Positions 25,971 to 35,187 of a DNA stretch of 50,851 nucleotides are shown here, piece after piece. Source of the stretch: Candidatus Oceanisphaera merdipullorum (GTDB lineage: Bacteria > Pseudomonadota > Gammaproteobacteria > Enterobacterales > Aeromonadaceae); the NCBI GenBank assembly GCA_018883865.1, contig JAHLFI010000074.1, positions 1-50,851 on the forward strand, read 5' to 3'. The translations under genes and the position numbers were made by a program. The notes under the pieces are model-generated. The model made no database searches. It was not told where the DNA came from and saw nothing but the letters and a program-made list of their open reading frames with translations. Within the stretch, counting starts at the first letter, position 1. Each line of letters opens with the position of its first letter.

Positions 25971-27035
25971 TTAGGCTGGGTGATCCCGCAATACACGCCA
26001 AGGCAGATGCAAAAACAAGCCGCCAATAAAACCGCACGCACTGCCCAGTGCGGTATCCTGTAAACGCGTTGACACCAATTGTTCGGCAGGGAATTGGCCC
26101 AGCAAAATAAAATTGGCAAACAGCACCGCCAGTGGGGTGATAAAAATCACCGCCAAGCCATAATTGCGCAGTATTACGGTTTCCATGGCAAAGGTCAGCC
26201 CCATGATAGTGCTGGCTATCCACCACGGATTAGGGGGCAAACTAAATAATAACCAAGCAAAAACCAGCCCGACCACAGTGCCTAAGATACGTTGTACTTG
26301 GCGCGTGAATAACAGCTGCACACTGGTGCCTTGCAGGATGGCCGCACAAGAAATGGGCACCCAATAAGGGTTATTCACGCCCAGCTCTATGGCCAACAAT
26401 AAAGAGCTCCCCACGGCGATCCCTATTACCGCCGACTCGGCCCACAGCGGCGTTAACCGCAGATGAACGGGGCTATGGCTCACAGGTTCACAATGTTTCA
26501 CCGGCAGCAATAGGCTATAAACAAACGCCAATAAACAAGCACCCATGCTCCCCAGCATTAATAACCCTAAGTTGCTGGGCACTTGCGCCAACTCCACATT
26601 GGCGTTACTGGCTAAGGCCGCGATCATAATAAAGAAGAAACGCCCCGGCCACGGCAACCGATAAAAGCGGCACGCAAAATTCACCAGCAAGCTGATGCAC
26701 CCCAGCACCAAGGCCGCCACCCAACCCACTCCGCCAATAAGCACAGCTAAGGTATAACAGGCCGCAAAACCAAAGGCGCACACCACCAAGGTGAGCATGC
26801 GGTGCCCCATATACGTTTGCGGCATATACAGGATCACCATGCCCCCCAGACCCGCCAACACGCCTTGATCGACATGACCAAAGTAGGCGCCAATCAGCAC
26901 CGGAAGACCGGTACACAAGCCCGACAACAGCGGAAAATGCCAGGGTCGCGGGCTGCTTTTTAGCCCCACCAGCAACCTAAATTGCTGACACAGAGAAAAC
27001 CAAATATGTTGAGAAAAGGCTGACTTAGCGGACAT
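25971..27035 (-). CDS. FUSC family inner-membrane protein
   Basis: 354-residue membrane protein of the fusaric-acid-resistance/YccS superfamily. It has two blocks of four to five helices: residues about 30-180 and 200-345. GLCTGLPVLIGAYFGHVDQGVLAGLGG and VPISCAAILQGTSVQLLFTRQVQRILGTVVG are the usual FUSC repeat features. It lacks the long cytoplasmic part of YccS-size members, so it is a short form. Such proteins are thought to export aromatic acids or related toxic compounds, but the substrate here is unknown. Its start lies 11 bases inside the end of the NRDE gene, so the two are coupled. Confidence 0.8.
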   Translation of the reverse strand: MSAKSAFSQHIWFSLCQQFRLLVGLKSSPRPWHFPLLSGLCTGLPVLIGAYFGHVDQGVLAGLGGMVILYMPQTYMGHRMLTLVVCAFGFAACYTLAVLIGGVGWVAALVLGCISLLVNFACRFYRLPWPGRFFFIMIAALASNANVELAQVPSNLGLLMLGSMGACLLAFVYSLLLPVKHCEPVSHSPVHLRLTPLWAESAVIGIAVGSSLLLAIELGVNNPYWVPISCAAILQGTSVQLLFTRQVQRILGTVVGLVFAWLLFSLPPNPWWIASTIMGLTFAMETVILRNYGLAVIFITPLAVLFANFILLGQFPAEQLVSTRLQDTALGSACGFIGGLFLHLPWRVLRDHPA

Positions 27036-27825
27036 GACCTGACCTTAATGTAGCGGTAGCGTCTAGGGTTAATTGCAACCGCTGCGTGCTTAATAACTCC
27101 GCCTGCGAGCCACGACTGCGCTCTATGATCTCAAGCTGCGGCCCATCAATACGCAGTAGCGTTTGGGCACGGGTGCCGTATTCGGCACTGTGAATAAAAG
27201 CGGAAGACAGTAAAAGCTCAAGCTCAGGGCTCACACCCGTGTGAGGTAAGGTGTCAGACGCGGCCAAGGTAGTGTCATCTAGCAGCACAAAGGCGCGAGC
27301 TTCATCAAAGCGGTCTAACTGAGTTAGCCCTTGCTTAAGTCGACTCAGTTTAGGCCAAGGCGTATTGAGCTGGGCATTGGATAAACCATAGGTGCCTGCG
27401 CTTAAACGTCTGGCCTCAGCGCCGATGCGGTTGCCGCCATACCAAAGCTGGCCTTGCTCCTGACCCAAATTAAGGTCGCCGAGTAAGAGGTTAAAACCGG
27501 CGTACTCGTCGCCTTGACCAAGCACTTGCTCTAAATATGCCTGTGGGCTTAATGGGCTGGTTAAAAAATTACTCACCAACTCACCACGACTGCGCTGCCC
27601 TACTCGCATCTGCCCTTCGCGCACATTAGTGAGGGCCGCAAAGCGACCACTGCGATTAACCCCTAGCCAAGTGCCGCCGGCTTGCTGGTCACGCCCCGCC
27701 CACACATTGGGTGAGTCTGGCCACCAATCGGCAGCGAGCGTAGGTCTTATATAAAATTCATCACGATTAGCCAATAACAACAACCGCCGGGATTGGGGCT
27801 GCCACGAAAAAGCAATCAGGCACAC
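27025..27825 (-). CDS. NRDE/TANGO2 family protein
   Basis: 266 residues when started at the GTG at 27825, which gives MCLIAFSWQPQ, the standard N-terminus of this family with Cys at position 2. TAGGA lies about nine bases upstream; an ATG at 27858 would add 11 unrelated residues. NRDE occupies residues 20-23, followed by AGRDQQAGGTWLGVNRSGRFAALTNVR. Cys2 is placed as in N-terminal-nucleophile hydrolases once Met is removed. TANGO2 homologues have been linked to heme or lipid handling in animals; the bacterial role is not established. It is translationally coupled to the FUSC gene. Confidence 0.85.
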   Translation of the reverse strand: MCLIAFSWQPQSRRLLLLANRDEFYIRPTLAADWWPDSPNVWAGRDQQAGGTWLGVNRSGRFAALTNVREGQMRVGQRSRGELVSNFLTSPLSPQAYLEQVLGQGDEYAGFNLLLGDLNLGQEQGQLWYGGNRIGAEARRLSAGTYGLSNAQLNTPWPKLSRLKQGLTQLDRFDEARAFVLLDDTTLAASDTLPHTGVSPELELLLSSAFIHSAEYGTRAQTLLRIDGPQLEIIERSRGSQAELLSTQRLQLTLDATATLRSGHVR

Positions 27826-28054
27826 TAGCTGGTTTCCTAAAGAGGTGTTTAACCGCACTACTGTATACTAATCCGCGTTTTAAATGAGGTTTTTTACGAG
27901 CCAAACACGAGGAAAATAAGGGGTGGAGCAAGAAGTATGATGCAAGAAGGCGGATGCGTAAATAAAGAACTAAACCAAGTGCGAGATACCGAGGCAAACT
28001 CGGTATGACAATTTTTGGAACAGATAGCGTAAAGCTTAACGCGCCTCGCAAGAG

Positions 28055-28909
28055 CTAAGGCTCATCTTGACGCTCGCGCATAAAGTGCGCGAAGCGCGGT
28101 TGGCCTTGTTTGGTTTCCCCTTGATAGCGATAGGTCACAGTAGAACCCAGTGGCGGCGGGGTTTGGCGCTGCGCATCAGTAAAGCCGGTACCTAAGCGAA
28201 ACTGTCGGCCATCGGGTGTTTCGACCACCAAGGCGCCGAGCATGCCCTGATATTTACCCAAGCCGGGTAAATACGCCACCACCTTAGCCTCGGCATCGTG
28301 AAACTGCTTGAGCTTAAGCAACCCCTGACTGCGCCCAGCCTGATAATAACTGTCTTGGTGGCGCAACATTAATCCCTCGCCGCCAGCCGCAGCTATGTCA
28401 CTTAATCGCTGTGCCAATGCCGTATTATCCGTGAGTCGTTGCTGCTCTACCTGTTCAATATAAGGCGAATTGATGGGCGAGAGTAGGCGCGCTAACTCGG
28501 TGTTTCTCTCACTAAAAGTGGCGTGACTGTGGGGTAAATCAAACACCAAAAAGCGAATTTGGCGCCACTCTTCCTCTTGTGGTTGATAACGGCGCACCGC
28601 CGCCGATAATGCATCAAACTGGCCGCGACCCAACCAGAGTTCACCGTCTAAATGGGTGTTAGGAAAATCAGCTACAAACCAGTCGGGAGCCGCAATACTG
28701 TGCCCAGCTCGCGACCAAAGCGCTTCACCGTCCCAATAGGCGCGCACGCCATCAAACTTCTCGCTTACCCAATAGTGGCTGGCATCTTGTTGTTGATAGT
28801 TAGCCGCCAATTGCAAAGGCGGCGCATTGGGATGCTCGGCATTCGCGGTAGCTGAAATCGTCACGACTGAGAGTGCCGTTAGCGGTAACAATACGGGAAG
28901 ATAATTCAT
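28055..28909 (-). CDS. Periplasmic ATP-dependent DNA ligase (LigE type)
   Basis: 284-residue ligase. Residues 1-24 are a signal peptide ending ANA. The nucleotidyltransferase domain has motif I KFDGVR with Lys51 as the adenylated nucleophile, DGELWLG (motif III region), GEGLMLRH (motif IV) and LLKLKQF (motif V). The C-terminal OB-fold spans about residues 205-284. This minimal two-domain, exported form is the Lig E type found in proteobacteria and linked to uptake or protection of extracellular DNA. GGAGG lies six bases before the ATG. A 9-bp stem-loop sits just upstream (28924-28954), between it and the MFS gene. Confidence 0.9.
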   Translation of the reverse strand: MNYLPVLLPLTALSVVTISATANAEHPNAPPLQLAANYQQQDASHYWVSEKFDGVRAYWDGEALWSRAGHSIAAPDWFVADFPNTHLDGELWLGRGQFDALSAAVRRYQPQEEEWRQIRFLVFDLPHSHATFSERNTELARLLSPINSPYIEQVEQQRLTDNTALAQRLSDIAAAGGEGLMLRHQDSYYQAGRSQGLLKLKQFHDAEAKVVAYLPGLGKYQGMLGALVVETPDGRQFRLGTGFTDAQRQTPPPLGSTVTYRYQGETKQGQPRFAHFMRERQDEP

Positions 28910-29003
28910 ATCAGCCCTCCATGGCTTGATGAGTGTTATGCAACATCATCAAGCATAGGAGAAAAAACTGCCGTGAGCCGTTAGCTCATAAAAGGGTAAT
29001 TTT

Positions 29004-30212
29004 TTATAGGATTTCTTGATCCGGCCTGACCTTAATCGGTTTGGCTGCCAGCCAACCGCTAGCCAACTGCGCCAATTGTAAAACTAACAACAGTATTAAT
29101 GCCCACTGCCAATGACCGCTGATATCTCGTAGTAAGCCTAATGACACAGGCCCCAGTGCCGCCAGTAAATAACCAATGCTTTGTGCCATTGCTGAAAGTG
29201 CGGTGGCTTGGGCGGTATTTTCGGCACGCAACACAAAAAACGATAACGCCAGACTGAGCGCCCCGCCACAGCCCATGCCGATAAAGGATGCCCATAACAT
29301 AGGTACGGCCATAGGTTGCCAGCACACACCAGCAATGCCCACAAAAGACACCACAAAGGTGCCCACCACCAACAGCCTTTGATTGGCCATTTTGGCCGCC
29401 AAGATAGGTACAAATAAATTAAACGGAATGCTCACCAGATTAATAAGCGCCGTAGCCGTGCCGGCTTGATGCGCGTCTAGACCATTTTCGAGCAAGATTT
29501 TCGGTAACCAAGTGGCCATGGAATAGAAATAAAACGACTGTAGTCCCATATAAAAGGTGATGGCCCAAGCGATTTTATCGCGCCATAGACTGATGCGGGT
29601 CGGATTGGCAGGCCGACCTACGCCTTTCACCTTGAGCATAGGTAACCAAAACAACAGACAAATTACCGGTAATATCGCCCACATAGCCACCGGATAACGC
29701 CAGCTATCAAATTGCTCTAACAGCGGAATGGCCAAATACACACCTAAGCCTGCACCTAAGCTTAAGGTTACCGAATACAAGCCGGTCATTAAGCCCACTT
29801 GGCGAGGAAAAAACGCTTTGACTAAACCAGGTATCAAGACGTTAAGCACGGCGATGGCACAGCCCAGCAATAGGGTGCCGACGAGTACTAGCGCAAAATT
29901 ATCCAGTAAGCGAAAGCCGACTCCTAAGCTAATCACCATTAAGCCCACTATGGTGATCCACTGTGGTGCCCAGCGCCGCGTCAACCAAGGCACGCAAATT
30001 GACATCACGGCAAAACACAGCAGCGGTAAGGTAGTGAGCAAACTAAAGGCACTGGCGCTGATCTGTAAGCTGTGACGAATTTCCGTGACCAATGGGCCCA
30101 CCACAACCAAGCCGCCGCGCAGATTCGCCGCCGCTAGCATAAGCGCGATTATGGCCAAGGCCGTAATCACGGGCCGCCCGACAAAAGGCCCAGTAGGAAG
30201 CGAGGATGACAT
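29004..30212 (-). CDS. MFS transporter, CynX/NimT-like
   Basis: 402-residue major facilitator with twelve helices. The ATG at 30212 has AAGGA five bases upstream; an in-frame ATG at 30260 would add 16 residues with no ribosome site. AANLRGGLVVVGPLVTEIRHSLQIS at the start, RRWAPQWI between helices 2 and 3, and SFYFYSMATWLPKILLENGLDAHQAGTATALINLVSIP in the second half are typical of the CynX/NimT (YeaN) group, which exports compounds such as 2-nitroimidazole or cyanate-related ions. The substrate here is unknown. It is divergent from mobA, with 189 bases between. Confidence 0.85.
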   Translation of the reverse strand: MSSSLPTGPFVGRPVITALAIIALMLAAANLRGGLVVVGPLVTEIRHSLQISASAFSLLTTLPLLCFAVMSICVPWLTRRWAPQWITIVGLMVISLGVGFRLLDNFALVLVGTLLLGCAIAVLNVLIPGLVKAFFPRQVGLMTGLYSVTLSLGAGLGVYLAIPLLEQFDSWRYPVAMWAILPVICLLFWLPMLKVKGVGRPANPTRISLWRDKIAWAITFYMGLQSFYFYSMATWLPKILLENGLDAHQAGTATALINLVSIPFNLFVPILAAKMANQRLLVVGTFVVSFVGIAGVCWQPMAVPMLWASFIGMGCGGALSLALSFFVLRAENTAQATALSAMAQSIGYLLAALGPVSLGLLRDISGHWQWALILLLVLQLAQLASGWLAAKPIKVRPDQEIL

Positions 30213-30401
30213 AAGATTCCTTATTAACGTTAAGCTGGCGCCTAACGTAAGCAAGCGCAAGTGAGGTCATAGCAGAGAAAACCAAACCGCCCATAATAAC
30301 TCAGACGACTCGACACCAGTGGTCCATGGTAGGATCTGTGATTGTTGAGCGCAATACGTAAAGCCCTCTGGCTTAAACCCACTAAAAAATTAAGGAATAA
30401 A

Positions 30402-31019
30402 ATGCCAGCTACCCAGCAAGTGACGGCGGTTATTTTAGCCGGTGGTGAAGGCCGACGCATGCAAGGCGTAGATAAAGGCCTGTTGTCATTATGGGGCCGA
30501 CCGTTAGTGATGCACTTGCTCGAACGGTTGAATCGACAAGTAGACCAAGTCCTGATTAACGCGAATCGTAATCCAGACCGCTATCGCGTGTATGCACCTA
30601 TATTTAGCGATGCCGATAGCCTGCACACTGTCACCGACTTTCAAGGTCCTCTAGCCGGAATAGCAGCCGGCCTGCAGCATGCGGCACAGGACTGGGTATT
30701 ATTTGTGCCTTGCGATAGCCCGCTGATACCGTTGGATTTAGCCGAGCGGCTCGCTGCGGCTGTCAGTCATTGCGGCCAAATTGCCGTGGTCGACGATGGT
30801 GAGCGTGTGCATTCGGCCACCGTTTTGCTACACAAATCTTTATTGTCTTCGTTGCAAAATTACTTAAATCAAGGCGACCGGAAATTACAGATCTGGTACG
30901 CCCAACATGAGTTAATAAAGGTCGACTTTAGCGATCAGCGTTCGGCTTTTACCAATATCAATACGCCCGAGGCATTGGCGGAATTAGAGCGTTCGGCGCA
31001 GAATCGAGCTGCCAATTAG
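30402..31019 (+). CDS. mobA: Molybdenum cofactor guanylyltransferase MobA
   Basis: Joins GMP from GTP to molybdopterin to give the guanine dinucleotide form of the molybdenum cofactor used by DMSO-reductase-family enzymes. The ATG at 30402 has TAAGGA seven bases upstream and yields 205 residues; the in-frame ATG at 30342 is rejected. VILAGGEGRRMQGVDKGLL is the nucleotide-binding signature and FQGPLAGIAAGLQHA plus VPCDSPLIPLDLAERL are standard MobA blocks. It is followed by a strong terminator. Cytosolic. No mobB follows directly. Confidence 0.95.
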   Translation: MPATQQVTAVILAGGEGRRMQGVDKGLLSLWGRPLVMHLLERLNRQVDQVLINANRNPDRYRVYAPIFSDADSLHTVTDFQGPLAGIAAGLQHAAQDWVLFVPCDSPLIPLDLAERLAAAVSHCGQIAVVDDGERVHSATVLLHKSLLSSLQNYLNQGDRKLQIWYAQHELIKVDFSDQRSAFTNINTPEALAELERSAQNRAAN

Positions 31020-31042
31020 ACCAACTACAGGGAACTAGGATC

Positions 31043-31070
31043 AAAAAAGGACGCCGAAGCGTCCTTTTTT
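31043..31070. terminator. Bidirectional terminator between mobA and fabB
   Basis: A 12-bp stem, AAAAAAGGACGC / GCGTCCTTTTTT, with a CGAA tetraloop. A-tract and T-tract suit both convergent transcripts. Confidence 0.9.
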
Positions 31071-31100
31071 AATATCGGTTATCACAGCAATCTAAAGGAA

Positions 31101-32312
31101 TTAACCTTTGTACTTGCTGAATACAAGACTGGCATTAGTGCCGCCAAAACCGAAGCTATTCGACATCACTGTGTCTAACTCGATTTCTTTGCACTCGGTA
31201 ACGATAGGCAGATTTTTCGCCTTTTCGTCCAGCTCAGTGATGTTGATGCTAGGCGCGATAAAACCATGCTCCAGCATCAAGAGTGAGTACACGGCTTCGT
31301 GCACGCCTGCCGCACCCAGTGCGTGGCCGGTCATGGCTTTGGTGGCAGAGATGTAAGGGGCATGGTCACCAAACAAGTTGTTGATGGCCTCTAACTCTTT
31401 TACATCGCCCACTGGCGTTGAAGTGCCGTGGGTGTTGATGTATTCCACCTTAGGAGCGGTCGCCATGGCTTGTTGCATGCAACGTACCGCGCCCTCACCT
31501 GAAGGTGCAACCATGTCATAACCGTCAGAGGTGGCGCCGTAACCGGTGATTTCAGCGTAGATCTTAGCGCCACGCTTTAAGGCGTGCTCTAACTCTTCTA
31601 CGACGACCATGCCGCCGCCGCCTGAGATGACGAAGCCATCACGGCCCGCATCATAGGTACGAGAAGCCAACTCAGGGGTGTCGTTATACTTGCTCGACAG
31701 TGCACCCATGGCGTCAAACTGCAGTGCTAACGTCCAATCCACTTCTTCACCACCACCGGCGAAGACGATGTCTTGCTTGCCTAACTGGATCTGCTCTAAC
31801 GCATGACCAATACAGTGGGCAGACGTCGCGCATGCAGAGCTGATGGTGTAGTTAATGCCTTTGATCTTAAACGGAGTTGCCAAGCAGGCCGACACGGTTG
31901 AAGACATGGTGCGTGGCACCATATAAGGACCGACGCGACGTACGCCTTTCTCGCGCAGAATATCGCAAGCTTCAATCTGGTTCTTAGATGAAGCACCGCC
32001 GGAGCCGGCCACTAAACCGGTACGCACGTTCGATACCATGGACTCATCAAGGCCTGCATCGGCAATAGCCTGTTCCATGGAAAGATAAGCAAATGCGGCC
32101 GCATCACCCATAAAACGCATCACTTTGCGGTCTATGTGCTCCGATGGAACCATGTTTATGTTTCCCCAAACATGGCTGCGCAAGTTATGATCGGCGAATT
32201 GCTGGGAGAAGCTAATACCGGAGCGGCCCGCCTTGAGTGAGGCCAAAACCTCTTCTTGATTATTACCAATGCTGGATACCACACCGATACCGGTAATGAC
32301 TGCTCTTCTCAT
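31101..32312 (-). CDS. fabB: 3-oxoacyl-ACP synthase I FabB
   Basis: Elongating condensing enzyme of type II fatty acid synthesis, required in E. coli for unsaturated fatty acids; 403 residues. The Cys-His-His catalytic set is visible: Cys161 in [10 protein letters not shown], His295 in [11 protein letters not shown] and His330 in [24 protein letters not shown] closes the protein. It is divergent from mnmC with 105 bases between, as in E. coli. The gap contains AGTGGTCTGCTTTC near 32368, which keeps only half of a FadR-like site, so control by FadR is possible but weakly supported. Cytosolic. Confidence 0.97.
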   Translation of the reverse strand: MRRAVITGIGVVSSIGNNQEEVLASLKAGRSGISFSQQFADHNLRSHVWGNINMVPSEHIDRKVMRFMGDAAAFAYLSMEQAIADAGLDESMVSNVRTGLVAGSGGASSKNQIEACDILREKGVRRVGPYMVPRTMSSTVSACLATPFKIKGINYTISSACATSAHCIGHALEQIQLGKQDIVFAGGGEEVDWTLALQFDAMGALSSKYNDTPELASRTYDAGRDGFVISGGGGMVVVEELEHALKRGAKIYAEITGYGATSDGYDMVAPSGEGAVRCMQQAMATAPKVEYINTHGTSTPVGDVKELEAINNLFGDHAPYISATKAMTGHALGAAGVHEAVYSLLMLEHGFIAPSINITELDEKAKNLPIVTECKEIELDTVMSNSFGFGGTNASLVFSKYKG

Positions 32313-32417
32313 CTCACTTTCCTACTATCTTGATTTGCCGCCAATTCTAACCATAAAGAAAGGTTAAAGTGGTCTGCTTTCACATAAAATAGCCGCTTTT
32401 ACGGCCCCGGAGGTTTA

Positions 32418-34409
32418 GTGTCACCCCACTTCATTACAACCGCGTGTCTGGACTGGAATGACCAAGGCACACCGATCGCTGCTGCGTTCGACGATGTCTA
32501 CTTCTCTAACGACGATGGTCTGGCCGAAAGCCGTTATGTTTTTCTCGACCAAAATAACCTTCCTAACCGTTGGCTCAACCACGACCGGCCCTTATTTGTG
32601 GTGGCCGAAACCGGTTTTGGTACCGGTTTAAACGTACTGGCTACTTGGCAGGCGTTTATCGACTATCGCCGGCAACATCCGCAAGGTAACGCTCAGCGTC
32701 TGCACCTGATCAGCGTGGAAAAATTTCCACTTAACCACGCTGATCTAAGTCAAACACTGAGCCAATGGCCAGAGCTTAGCATTTTAAGCGCACGTTTGTT
32801 AGCTGAATATCCATTGCCAATCAGCGGCTGCCATCGACTGCAATTGGATGAAAATGTGAGTCTGGATTTGTGGCTAGGAGATGTGGCTCAGGTACTGCCT
32901 GATATGGAAGCAGGGTTGGCCGGTAAGGTGGATGCTTGGTACTTAGACGGCTTTGCGCCCAGTAAGAACCCCGAGATGTGGACCCCTGATTTATTTACTC
33001 AATTGGCCCGTTTAGCACGTAACGGCGCCACGCTGGCCACCTTCACTGCCGCCACCTTAGTACGCAAGGGTTTAATAGCCGCCGGCTTCGAGATTAAGCG
33101 CGCTAAAGGCTTTCGACATAAGCGCGAAATGTTAACCGGTGTCTTAAATAATAGCCAACGACTGCCCTACCCCACGCCTTGGTTTTGGCGCCGGCCCGGT
33201 CAAGTAGGTCATACCGTTATCGTGGGCGCGGGCATTGCCGGGGCCAGTTTAGCGCTGGCGCTAACGCGACGCGGCGTGTCTGTCACCTTGTTAGAGCAAC
33301 AAGCAGCCCCCGCTCTCGGCGCTTCGGGTAATCGCCAAGCGGCCATTTATCCACTGTTAAATGGCGAGCACGATAATTTAAGTCAATTTTATTTACAGGC
33401 ATTTTTGCATGCTACCCACAGCCTAGCTCCCTTGGCTACACGCCATGGTGTGGCCCACGACTGGTGTGGCGTGGTACAGCTGGCCTACGATGCCAAGAGC
33501 CAAGCGAAAATCACTAAGTTATTGGCGCACGGTTTCCCAAATAGCCTATTAACCGAGCTTAACACTGAGCAAGTTAACGCCCGCACCGGCATTGCGGTCA
33601 ACCTGGCGGGTGCTGAATATCCACAAGGCGGCTGGATTTGCCCGTTTGAGCTGGTCAAGGCCCTATTGGCTGAAGCCCAGCAAACCGGATTACTAAACAC
33701 TCGTTATCACACACACGTCGAGCGTTTAACGAGGCAGGACGACCAATGGCAGCTAACCACCAGTTCGGGGAAAATAATGGCGGACAATGTGTGCTTGGCC
33801 AACAGCTATAGCCTGCTGAATTTTCCCCAAACTCAAGACTTAGCCTTGTCGGTCGCACGGGGCCAAGTGAATTACCACCCCAGCACTCCCAGCATAAGCG
33901 CGTTAAAAACCGTGGTCTGTTATCACGGTTATCTGACGCCAGCATGGCAAGGGTTACACTGTATTGGCGCCAGTTATGGTCGTGACCAAGTTGATCTCAC
34001 CTATCAGGCTCAGGATGAAGAAGAGAATCTTCAAAAATTAGTGCAGACCCTGCCCATGTTGAATGATTTGGAACAGACCGCAGGCTCTGGCCGGGTGGGC
34101 GTACGCGCCACTTCAAGAGATCACTTCCCAATGGCAGGCGCCGCGCCAAATAAAAAAGCGCAGCTTAAACAATTTGATAAGTTACAACGGCGCCAAGCAC
34201 AAGCGGTGCCATTAGCCGATGATCACCCAGGCTTGTATGTATTATCGGGTTTAGGTTCGCGGGGGGTGTGCTCGGCACCTTTGTTAGCAGAGGTGTTAGC
34301 AGCGCAATTGTGTGACGAGCCTTATCCGGTATCACGCGCTATTCTCGATAGCTTAGCGCCCAATCGACACTGGACCCGAAAACTATTAAGAGGCCAGCCG
34401 CTAATTTAA
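32418..34409 (+). CDS. mnmC: Bifunctional tRNA mnm5s2U biosynthesis protein MnmC
   Basis: 663-residue two-domain enzyme completing 5-methylaminomethyl-2-thiouridine at tRNA position 34. The N-terminal methyltransferase (about 1-240) has the SAM-binding VVAETGFGTGLNVLATW and DAWYLDGFAPSKNPEMW. The C-terminal FAD oxidoreductase (about 265-650) begins HTVIVGAGIAGASLALALTRRG and ends with a GLGSRGVCSAPLLAE block. Translation begins at a GTG with GGAGG four bases upstream, a slightly short spacing. It is divergent from fabB, the conserved gammaproteobacterial arrangement. Confidence 0.96.
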   Translation: MSPHFITTACLDWNDQGTPIAAAFDDVYFSNDDGLAESRYVFLDQNNLPNRWLNHDRPLFVVAETGFGTGLNVLATWQAFIDYRRQHPQGNAQRLHLISVEKFPLNHADLSQTLSQWPELSILSARLLAEYPLPISGCHRLQLDENVSLDLWLGDVAQVLPDMEAGLAGKVDAWYLDGFAPSKNPEMWTPDLFTQLARLARNGATLATFTAATLVRKGLIAAGFEIKRAKGFRHKREMLTGVLNNSQRLPYPTPWFWRRPGQVGHTVIVGAGIAGASLALALTRRGVSVTLLEQQAAPALGASGNRQAAIYPLLNGEHDNLSQFYLQAFLHATHSLAPLATRHGVAHDWCGVVQLAYDAKSQAKITKLLAHGFPNSLLTELNTEQVNARTGIAVNLAGAEYPQGGWICPFELVKALLAEAQQTGLLNTRYHTHVERLTRQDDQWQLTTSSGKIMADNVCLANSYSLLNFPQTQDLALSVARGQVNYHPSTPSISALKTVVCYHGYLTPAWQGLHCIGASYGRDQVDLTYQAQDEEENLQKLVQTLPMLNDLEQTAGSGRVGVRATSRDHFPMAGAAPNKKAQLKQFDKLQRRQAQAVPLADDHPGLYVLSGLGSRGVCSAPLLAEVLAAQLCDEPYPVSRAILDSLAPNRHWTRKLLRGQPLI

Positions 34410-34468
34410 GGTGATAGGTTAAGCTTGCTCCCTTAATACTGCGACTTTCACTTATTGAAAGCTTCGAC

Positions 34469-34963
34469 TTAAGGCTTAATGAGGCCAAGCTGGCGGCCAT
34501 AATCATTCTGGCGCTGAAAATCGCGTAGCAAAGTTTGCGCTATGCCGAGCTGATGATAACCAATTCGGTCTGCCACCAGATGTAGCTGTTCACAATCCGT
34601 TTGCGGTGCTATTTGTGAAAGTGACTGGTCTAACCATTCGGCCGAGAGTAAGGCGCGCTCACGCACCAAGCGCTCATAACTGATTAAGGCGAGGCGATAA
34701 TTTTGCCACTCAGGCGTCTCTAGCCATTCTAAGGGCTCAGACACGGTCGCAGTAAGAGACACCAACACCTGCGCAGGCGAGCAGCCGGCACTCGAACGCT
34801 GGCCAGACAACTGCCAAGACAAACGGTAATCCACATCGGCCAAACCGGGTTCAAGCGCCCCTGAGCCGTAAATATCGACCGTTTGCCGCTCTTGTAAGAC
34901 CAAGTGATTGGCCCAAGCGGGTAGCGCCAACAGTAATATCAAGCCGCCAAATAATAATTTCAA
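34469..34963 (-). CDS. Secreted protein of unknown function (DUF922-like, degenerate)
   Basis: 164 residues when read from the TTG at 34963, which has GGAGG six bases upstream; a GTG at 34969 touches that ribosome site and is less likely. Residues 1-20 form a signal peptide (KLLFGGLILLLALPAWA). The mature part shows a beta-rich segment with a Cys in RSSAGCSPAQVLVSLTATV, then W..PEWQNYRLALISYERLVRERALLSAEWLDQSL, then a second Cys (TDCEQLH). The layout resembles DUF922 putative zinc proteases, but the expected HExxH position reads YERLV, so it would be inactive. The likeness is tentative. It lies convergent to mnmC. Confidence 0.6.
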   Translation of the reverse strand: MKLLFGGLILLLALPAWANHLVLQERQTVDIYGSGALEPGLADVDYRLSWQLSGQRSSAGCSPAQVLVSLTATVSEPLEWLETPEWQNYRLALISYERLVRERALLSAEWLDQSLSQIAPQTDCEQLHLVADRIGYHQLGIAQTLLRDFQRQNDYGRQLGLIKP

Positions 34964-35187
34964 TATCACCCTCCAACAGCACCCAGCCCATGGCTTGGTT
35001 ATCGATAGCTTAACCCAATAGACGTGTCAGATAATCAGGTCATTTGAGTCTATTCTTATCTTACGCGATTTAGACATAAAATAAACGCCAGCCGCGGCCG
35101 CTGATAACGGGCCCCTGCCTCTGTAATGACTTTAGTAGCTGCGTTATAGTGCGCACATTGTTAATTGTTAATTGGTTGGAGCGCTGC

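Noticed and set aside
32355-32385. FadR operator in the fabB-mnmC gap
   Set aside because: Only one half resembles the consensus (TGGTC); not enough to annotate.
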